Below are positions 6,062 through 10,770 of a stretch of DNA of 10,770 nucleotides, piece by piece. The position numbers and the translations under genes are program-made. Location: contig CAMDBK010000071.1 in assembly GCA_945889235.1 (NCBI GenBank), positions 1-10,770 of the forward strand. The letters run 5' to 3'. The notes under the pieces were generated by a model. It worked only from the letters and a program-made list of their open reading frames with translations. It made no database searches and was not told the DNA's origin. Position 1 is the first letter of the stretch, and the number at the start of each line of letters is the position of its first letter. This DNA comes from Chitinophaga pinensis. GTDB taxonomy: Bacteria; Bacteroidota; Bacteroidia; SXHM01.

Positions 6062-7744
6062 TTATACTACCAATTTTTTATAACGAATACGATGCGGAGT
6101 TTCATCACCCATTCGCTTCTTACGGTTTTCCTCGTATTCGGTATAGCCACCCTCAAAATAATATACCTGCGAATTTCCTTCAAAGGCAAGAATGTGTGTG
6201 CAGATACGGTCTAAGAACCAACGGTCGTGAGAGATAACCACCGCACAACCTGCAAAACTTTCCAGACCTTCTTCTAAGGCGCGAAGTGTATTTACGTCAA
6301 TATCGTTGGTAGGTTCATCCAACAGTAATACGTTGGCTTCCTGTTTCAAGGTCATTGCTAAATGCAAACGATTTCTTTCTCCGCCTGAAAGTATTTTTAC
6401 TTTTTTTCCTTGATCTTGTCCGTTGAAGTTGAAGCGTGATACATAAGCACGTGAGTTCAGACTTCTGTTTCCCATTTCTATAATTTCGTTTCCTCCTGAA
6501 ATGGTTTCCCAAACAGTTTTCTCCGGATCAATCTCCGAGTGTGCTTGGTCAACATAAGCAACTTTCACGGTTGTTCCTACTTTAAATTCTCCTTTGTCTG
6601 CTTTTTCCTGTCCCATAATTAAACGAAACAACGTTGTTTTACCTGCACCGTTTGGTCCTATAATTCCAACAATTCCGGCAGGCGGCAATTTGAAATTTAA
6701 ATTCTCATACAATAATTTATCACCATAAGCCTTGGAAACATTGATGGCTTCAATTACTTCGCTACCTAAACGCGGTCCGTTCGGGATGTAGATTTCCAAC
6801 TTTTCCTCTGTTGCTTTTACATCTTGATTCAACATACGGTCGTATGCGCCCAGCCTTGCCTTTTGCTTCGCCTGCCTGCCTTTCGGACCCATGCGCACCC
6901 ATTCCAACTCACGGGCAAGTGTCTTTTGTCTTTTGCTTTCGGTCTTTTCTTCCTGTGCTAAACGTTTTCCTTTTTGTTCAAGCCATGCGCTGTAATTTCC
7001 TTTCCAGGGAATACCTTCACCGCGGTCAAGTTCTAAAATCCAGCCGGCAACATTGTCGAGGAAATACCTGTCGTGGGTGATGGCGATAACAGTGCCTTTG
7101 TATTGTTTCAAATGTTGCTCCAGCCAGTCAATTGATTCGGCATCCAGGTGGTTGGTTGGCTCATCTAGTAAAAGAATTTCAGGTTCCTGCAACAACAAGC
7201 GACACAGCGCGATTCTTCTGCGCTCACCACCCGACATGGTTCCAACTAATTGGTCGCCTTCCGGACAACGCAACGCATCCATAGCACGTTCAATTTTACT
7301 ATCTAATTCCCAAAGATTATGTTGGTCAATCAAATCATTGAGTTGTCCCTGACGGGTGATGAGTTTATCCATCGCCTCATCGCTCATAGGCTCGGCAAAT
7401 TTGTTGTTCACCTCTTCGTATTCTTTCAGGATGTCGGCCAGTTCTTTCACGCCTTCCATCACAATTTCTTTTCCTGTTTTAGTGTCGTCCAGTTTTGGTT
7501 CCTGTTCTAAGTAACCTACTTTGTAGCCGGGTGAAAAAGCTACCTCACCGTCAAATGATTTTTCAACACCTGCAATTATTTTCAGCAGGGTTGATTTACC
7601 GGAACCATTCAAACCGATGATTCCGATTTTAGCGCCATAGTAGAAAGAGATGTAAATGTCTTTCAGCACTTGTTTTTGTGGTGGAAAAGTCTTGCTGACT
7701 TTCACCATCGAGAAAATTATTTTTTTATCGTCTGCTGCTGCCAT
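6062..7744 (-). CDS. ettA: Energy-dependent translational throttle protein EttA (ABC-F ATPase)
   Basis: A 560-residue soluble protein with two ATP-binding cassettes and no membrane segments, as in the ABC-F family that binds the ribosomal E site. Cassette 1 has Walker A GLNGSGKST (44-52), signature SGGERRR (171-177) and Walker B LLLDEPTNH with Glu195. Cassette 2 has GPNGAGKTT (363-371), LSGGERNR (452-459) and LLLDEPTND with Glu477. Between them lies the charged helical linker (about 255-310, including EWVRMGPKGRQAKQKAR) that contacts the P-site tRNA. The start MAAADDKKIIFSM, the length and the linker fit EttA rather than the Uup or YheS branches. In E. coli EttA gates entry to the elongation cycle according to ATP/ADP; the same role here is inferred. 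The ATG at 7744 follows a 49-nt tract without G. The gene is divergent from the S41 protease and heads a minus-strand series. Confidence 0.95.
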   Translation of the reverse strand: MAAADDKKIIFSMVKVSKTFPPQKQVLKDIYISFYYGAKIGIIGLNGSGKSTLLKIIAGVEKSFDGEVAFSPGYKVGYLEQEPKLDDTKTGKEIVMEGVKELADILKEYEEVNNKFAEPMSDEAMDKLITRQGQLNDLIDQHNLWELDSKIERAMDALRCPEGDQLVGTMSGGERRRIALCRLLLQEPEILLLDEPTNHLDAESIDWLEQHLKQYKGTVIAITHDRYFLDNVAGWILELDRGEGIPWKGNYSAWLEQKGKRLAQEEKTESKRQKTLARELEWVRMGPKGRQAKQKARLGAYDRMLNQDVKATEEKLEIYIPNGPRLGSEVIEAINVSKAYGDKLLYENLNFKLPPAGIVGIIGPNGAGKTTLFRLIMGQEKADKGEFKVGTTVKVAYVDQAHSEIDPEKTVWETISGGNEIIEMGNRSLNSRAYVSRFNFNGQDQGKKVKILSGGERNRLHLAMTLKQEANVLLLDEPTNDIDVNTLRALEEGLESFAGCAVVISHDRWFLDRICTHILAFEGNSQVYYFEGGYTEYEENRKKRMGDETPHRIRYKKLVV

Positions 7745-7756
7745 GCTTATTTATAT

Positions 7757-7792
7757 GTTGAGAAAGTTGTGAATGTTTAGAGGGTTTTGAAT
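7757..7792 (-). repeat. Four tandem 9-nt units in the ettA leader
   Basis: On minus, positions 7792 to 7757 split exactly into four 9-mers, all fitting NYTCNNAAC (the first is ATTCAAAAC, the last TTTCTCAAC). They sit in a 49-nt G-free stretch (7795-7747) ending two bases before the ATG. There is no Shine-Dalgarno sequence. The first part is nearly identical to the mutase leader. Confidence 0.6.
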
Positions 7793-7796
7793 GTTC

Positions 7797-7830
7797 ATCA
7801 GCTAACTTTGCTAATCATCAAATCAGCTAA
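7797..7830 (-). repeat. TTAGCTGAT direct repeat upstream of the ettA leader
   Basis: On minus, TTAGCTGAT occurs at 7830-7822 and again at 7805-7797, with a related TGATTAGC between them. It is a simple-sequence-like tract inside the presumed 5' untranslated region of ettA. Confidence 0.5.
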
Positions 7831-7844
7831 TTAAAATGAGGATG

Positions 7845-7852
7845 CAAATATG
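7845..7852 (-). promoter_or_regulatory. Probable -7 box for ettA
   Basis: On minus the sequence CATATTTG, followed by CATCC, differs from TAnnTTTG only at its first base. Transcription from about 7838 would give a leader of about 94 nt that includes both repeat tracts. Confidence 0.4.
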
Positions 7853-8017
7853 GTAAAATAGAATTAACCGTAGGGAAATAAATGCACTGAAATTTCAATG
7901 CTTGACAATACGGGTTCTCCGGAATTTCAATATTAAAACGAACTTTAAAATCCTTTATTTCGTAATCATTTAGCATTTTTTAACAGAACAATTGTAATAT
8001 AACCCTGTTTAAAGCGT

Positions 8018-8025
8018 TACCTTAG
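8018..8025 (+). promoter_or_regulatory. Possible -7 box for the S41 protease
   Basis: TACCTTAG has one mismatch to TAnnTTTG. A TTG at 7992-7994 could be the -33 element, but the 23-bp spacing is long. The leader would be about 33 nt. Confidence 0.3.
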
Positions 8026-8064
8026 TATCCTTAATTTACAAAAAAATAAGTAGAAAGCTCTTTT

Positions 8065-9777
8065 ATGATGAACACAACAGCCAAAAAAATTACAATCCTT
8101 TTCGTTTCAGGAATTTTTCTTTTCAATTCTCAGAATATTACTGCGCAGGAAAGAACGATTACTGATGAAGCCAAACTCAAGTTTGATGATGTGCTGGCAT
8201 TGGTAAAAACCCGCTATGTTGATACCGTTAATTTAAATGTATTGGTGGAAGATGCAATAAAAGGAATGATGAAAGACCTTGACCCGCACAGTGAATATTA
8301 TACAGCAGAAGAATATGAAAAAATGAATGAACCGTTGCAGGGAAATTTTGAAGGAATAGGTGTTCAGTTTAATATTACACGCGATACCATTGTAGTACAA
8401 TCACCAATTTCAGGCGGACCGTCTGAAAAACTTGGTATTCGCTCAGGTGATAAGATTGTAAAGATTGAAGGAAAAAGCGTAGCAGGAATAAAAATTACCA
8501 ACAACGATGTAATAAAGAAATTGCGTGGCGATAAAGGCACAACCGTAAACGTAAGCATTTACAGACGCGGTTTGAAAGAGTTGATTGAATACGCCATTGT
8601 GCGCGATAAAATTCCAATTTTCAGTGTAGATGCTTCTTACATGTTAACACCTGAAATAGGATACATTAAAGTAAATCGTTTTGCAGAAACAACTATGGAT
8701 GAATTCCGTGCAGGGCTTGATAAACTGAAAGCAAAAAATGTAAAACATCTGGTATTGGACCTTCGCGGAAATTCAGGCGGTTATCTTAAAACATCGATTG
8801 AACTTGCCGATGAATTTCTGAAAGACCGTGAAATGATTGTATACACTGAAGGTGTTTCAAGTCCTAAGCGTGAATATATAGCTACCACGCGCGGTTCATT
8901 TGAACAAGGCAAGCTGGTTGTATTGATTGATGAAGGTTCGGCTTCGGCTTCTGAAATTGTTTCAGGCGCAGTGCAGGATTGGGACAGAGGATTATTAATC
9001 GGGCGCAGGTCGTTTGGAAAAGGATTAGTACAGGGGCCATTTCGTTTGCGTGATAATTCATGGCTGAAAATTACAACAGCACGTTACTACACGCCAACGG
9101 GGCGTTGCATACAACGCTCCTATGAAGAAGGAATTGATGAATACCGCAAAGAAGATGAAAGGCGTGTAGCAAGTGGTGAACTTTTTCATCAGGACAGCAT
9201 ACATCTTGCTGATTCACTCAAATACTATACTCCTAATAACCGTGTGGTATTTGGCGGTGGCGGAATTATGCCTGATATTTTTATGCCTTTAGATACTTCT
9301 GAGAATTCAAAATTCCTGACTGAAATTTATGCACAAGGAATTTTAAATGATTTTGTGAATGAATATACCGACAATAAGCGTGAAGAATTTGCCAGTTTGT
9401 ATCCCAACTTTGAAACGTTTGATAAAAAGTTTGAGGTAAATCAAAAGTTGTTTGATGAGTTTTTGGCGTATGCAGATAAGCATCTTGCTGAAAAATCAAA
9501 AGCTGATTCCATTACTGTTGTTGATGAAGACGGTGAAGATATTAAAGTTTTGAATAAAAAAATTGCAGGCGATAAATCACCTGAACAGATAAAAACAGAA
9601 GGAATAAAAATTTCAGGTGCACATCTTAAAAACCGCATCAAAGCATACATTGCACGTACATTCTGGCAGACAGAAGCATTTTTTCAGGTGATAAATAAAG
9701 TAAGTCCTGAAGTACAGAAAGCCATAAAGGTTATTAATGATAAAACCTTTGAGGAGATGAAAATTGCCAATAAGTAA
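8065..9777 (+). CDS. ctpA: Secreted carboxyl-terminal processing protease, S41 family (CtpA/Prc-like)
   Basis: A 570-residue periplasmic serine protease. Residues 1-28 form a signal peptide (hydrophobic ILFVSGIFLF, likely cleavage after TAQ28). An N-terminal region with DLDPHSEYYT (71-80) leads into a PDZ domain (about 94-175, with GIGVQF and SGDKIVKIEG) that captures substrate C-termini. The protease core follows: GYIKVNRFAETT, LDLRGNSGG (231-239), and the catalytic Ser294 in GSASASEIVSGA with Lys319 in SFGKGLVQG. Their 25-residue spacing equals that of the Ser430/Lys455 dyad of E. coli Tsp. About 170 residues beyond the core form a charged helical C-terminal region. Substrates are unknown; relatives trim envelope proteins and peptidoglycan hydrolases. 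ATG codons at 8065 and 8068 are adjacent, and either could be used. The gene is monocistronic, ending at a strong terminator. Confidence 0.93.
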   Translation: MMNTTAKKITILFVSGIFLFNSQNITAQERTITDEAKLKFDDVLALVKTRYVDTVNLNVLVEDAIKGMMKDLDPHSEYYTAEEYEKMNEPLQGNFEGIGVQFNITRDTIVVQSPISGGPSEKLGIRSGDKIVKIEGKSVAGIKITNNDVIKKLRGDKGTTVNVSIYRRGLKELIEYAIVRDKIPIFSVDASYMLTPEIGYIKVNRFAETTMDEFRAGLDKLKAKNVKHLVLDLRGNSGGYLKTSIELADEFLKDREMIVYTEGVSSPKREYIATTRGSFEQGKLVVLIDEGSASASEIVSGAVQDWDRGLLIGRRSFGKGLVQGPFRLRDNSWLKITTARYYTPTGRCIQRSYEEGIDEYRKEDERRVASGELFHQDSIHLADSLKYYTPNNRVVFGGGGIMPDIFMPLDTSENSKFLTEIYAQGILNDFVNEYTDNKREEFASLYPNFETFDKKFEVNQKLFDEFLAYADKHLAEKSKADSITVVDEDGEDIKVLNKKIAGDKSPEQIKTEGIKISGAHLKNRIKAYIARTFWQTEAFFQVINKVSPEVQKAIKVINDKTFEEMKIANK

Positions 9778-9799
9778 TTTCTGATTTCTTTAAAAATAG

Positions 9800-9828
9800 C
9801 GTTCTGTTAACTACAGAACGTTTTTTTT
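9800..9828 (+). terminator. Rho-independent terminator of the S41 protease gene
   Basis: CGTTCTGT and ACAGAACG form an 8-bp perfect stem with a 5-nt loop, directly followed by eight T residues. It begins 22 bp after the protease stop codon. Confidence 0.92.
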
Positions 9829-9910
9829 GTCATTTTATTAACGATGTTTTGAAAATCTTATTTAATATTTCCATCTCATATTTCTATTTTATTGAGCTGA
9901 ATATTTGTCC

Positions 9911-9918
9911 TACATTTG
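9911..9918 (+). promoter_or_regulatory. Bacteroidota-type -7 box for the lipoprotein/TerB genes
   Basis: TACATTTG matches TAnnTTTG exactly and lies 25 bp before the ATG, beyond the upstream terminator. Transcription near 9925 would give a leader of about 19 nt. It is followed by a perfect 14-bp AT palindrome, AATAATTAATTATT (9922-9935), which could be an operator or chance. No clear -33 element. Confidence 0.55.
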
Positions 9919-9943
9919 TTGAATAATTAATTATTAAATAAAC

Positions 9944-10438
9944 ATGAAAAAAATACTCTCCTATGCTGCCGTTGCAGTAATAATTATGACCTTTTACGGT
10001 TGTCCGGTTGGTATTGAATATCCGCTTGGAAAACCTGGAACCGAGAAGATTGACAAAGCCCTGATAGGAACATGGACTAATAAAGAAGAAGACCCTGAGG
10101 TTAAAAAAGTCTCGATTAAAAAGAGGGATGATTACTCGTATGATGTAGCAGTGCTTGAACGAGGTACTATGTATTCATTAGAAACTGATAATCTTGTCGG
10201 TTGGGTTACGGTAATAGATGGGAAAACTTTCTTTTATGTAAAGGAAGAAAAAGATGGACAGTATTATCATTACATGCTTCCTTCAATAAATAAAACATCA
10301 ATGACTACATGCGATGTCTCCTTGTTAGACGGGGGAATGGATTCTGTTAAGTCAACCGAAAGTTTATACAAACAGGTTCTAAGTTCCATGAAAATGGCTG
10401 AGTTCTGTAAAGAAACTATTAACTGGACAAAAGAATAA
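9944..10438 (+). CDS. Putative small lipoprotein, 164 aa, possibly lipocalin-like
   Basis: I do not recognise a named gene. The N-terminus (KK, then a hydrophobic run SYAAVAVIIMTFYG before Cys20) looks like a lipoprotein signal peptide; the lipobox FYGC is looser than the usual consensus but acceptable for Bacteroidota. The mature part has IGTWTN (41-46) followed by alternating beta-type segments (VKKVSIKKRDDYSYDVAVLE, GWVTVIDGKTFFYVKEE, YYHYMLPSI) and a C-terminal helix. That layout recalls small lipocalin-like or copper-resistance-NlpE-like barrels starting with GTW, an inference from pattern only. Cys123 and Cys155 are the only other cysteines. The ATG at 9944 follows an A-rich leader with its own -7 box. 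The TAA abuts the ATG of the TerB/DjlA-like gene, so the two are likely co-transcribed and translationally linked. Confidence 0.8.
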   Translation: MKKILSYAAVAVIIMTFYGCPVGIEYPLGKPGTEKIDKALIGTWTNKEEDPEVKKVSIKKRDDYSYDVAVLERGTMYSLETDNLVGWVTVIDGKTFFYVKEEKDGQYYHYMLPSINKTSMTTCDVSLLDGGMDSVKSTESLYKQVLSSMKMAEFCKETINWTKE

Positions 10439-10768
10439 ATGAACTACGGTAAATGGCTTGCAGGTGGGCTGGGCTGGGCTTTTGGCGGACCCGTTGGAGG
10501 AATACTCGGCTTTGTGCTGGGTTCAATTTACGATAACTCAGATGAGTTAAGTGTTGAGCGTCATGAACCCAATTACAGAAAACACACTTCACGCCCAGGT
10601 GATTTTGCGGTAAGTTTATTAGTGCTTACAGCTGCGGTGATGAAAGCAGATAACCGTGTACTGAAGGCCGAACTTGATTATGTAAAAGCATTTTTTCTGC
10701 GTCAGTTTGGTGAGCATTATGCCAAAGAACAAATGTTGGTTTTGCGTGAAATCCTTAAACAGGATATT
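10439..10768 (+). CDS. TerB-domain, DjlA-like protein, N-terminal part (runs off right edge)
   Basis: The frame starts at the ATG directly after the lipoprotein TAA and remains open for 110 codons to the window end. Residues 9-30 (GGLGWAFGGPVGGILGFVLGSI) form a glycine-rich hydrophobic segment like the N-terminal membrane or dimerisation segment of DjlA co-chaperones. After a polar linker, FAVSLLVLTAAVMKADNRVLKAELDYVK (start about 56) is a clear TerB-like helical domain with the acidic ADNRV motif. In Bacteroidota such proteins usually continue through TerB into a C-terminal J domain that stimulates DnaK. That part is outside the window, so DjlA identity is likely but unproven. Codon use looks like its neighbours. 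Confidence 0.85.
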   Translation, partial: MNYGKWLAGGLGWAFGGPVGGILGFVLGSIYDNSDELSVERHEPNYRKHTSRPGDFAVSLLVLTAAVMKADNRVLKAELDYVKAFFLRQFGEHYAKEQMLVLREILKQDI

Positions 10769-10770
10769 GC

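Larger units (their letters stand above)
7745..8064. other. Divergent spacer between ettA and the S41 protease
   Basis: The first 90 bp hold the ettA leader repeats and the next 25 bp its likely promoter. From about 7870 to 8015 I see only AT-rich DNA with AATTTCAAT repeated directly at 7891 and 7923. The last 50 bp hold a possible protease promoter. No tRNA, riboswitch fold or credible small gene is visible. Confidence 0.6.

Noticed and set aside
6811..7510. Open plus-strand frames antisense to ettA
   Set aside because: They lie wholly opposite a well-conserved ABC-F gene and show no domain, signal or leader of their own; they are shadows of its codon bias.
7902..7936. TTGACA with a downstream TATTAA as a sigma-70-type promoter for the protease
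   Set aside because: The spacing is 23 bp rather than about 17, and Bacteroidota primary sigma factors use TTG/TAnnTTTG boxes instead.
1..10770. A new defence, secretion or biosynthetic system
   Set aside because: The complete genes are mostly recognisable housekeeping or envelope genes with separate promoters and mixed strands; no clustered set of unknown genes or mobile-element genes is present.

Overview
The window looks like chromosomal DNA from a member of the Bacteroidota, with housekeeping and envelope genes. Four things point there. Start codons mostly lack Shine-Dalgarno sequences and follow A-rich leaders. Several genes are preceded by boxes matching the Bacteroidota -7 consensus TAnnTTTG. 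The protein variants fit the phylum (a histidyl-tRNA synthetase opening KPSIPKGTRDFSP, a 570-residue S41 protease, a TerB/DjlA-like protein with a glycine-rich N-terminus). Short dispersed repeats fill most of the small gaps. No tRNA, rRNA, CRISPR array, transposase or phage gene is visible.

Left part (1-3019): the N-terminal 100 residues of an acyl-CoA dehydrogenase run off the left edge on the minus strand. Upstream of it, also on minus, is an uncharacterised 252-residue exported protein. Divergent from that is a PgcA/PGM2-type phospho-sugar mutase on plus. The mutase and the next gene, hisS, converge and overlap by 9 bp at their stop codons.

Middle part (3011-7744): three minus-strand genes, read ettA (ABC-F translation factor), then a GT-C membrane glycosyltransferase, then hisS. 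The ettA/glycosyltransferase gap holds a REP-like palindrome. The glycosyltransferase/hisS gap holds a roughly 114-bp element with 15-bp inverted ends. hisS appears to have its own promoter and a TTG start 21 bp downstream of the first in-frame TTG.

Right part (7745-10770): a 320-bp divergent spacer separates ettA from a secreted S41 (CtpA/Prc-type) protease, which ends in a clear intrinsic terminator. A separate promoter then drives a small putative lipoprotein, whose stop codon abuts the start of a TerB/DjlA-like gene running off the right edge.

The genes do not form one pathway. They cover central carbon metabolism (mutase, dehydrogenase), translation (hisS, ettA) and the cell envelope (glycosyltransferase, protease, lipoprotein). 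I do not see a new multi-gene system. The most interesting signals are repetitive: a heptamer tandem repeat that lies inside the hisS reading frame and is translated, a second heptamer array in the dehydrogenase leader, and three G-free leaders of 44-49 nt placed directly before start codons. Two of those leaders share a 15/16-nt match.
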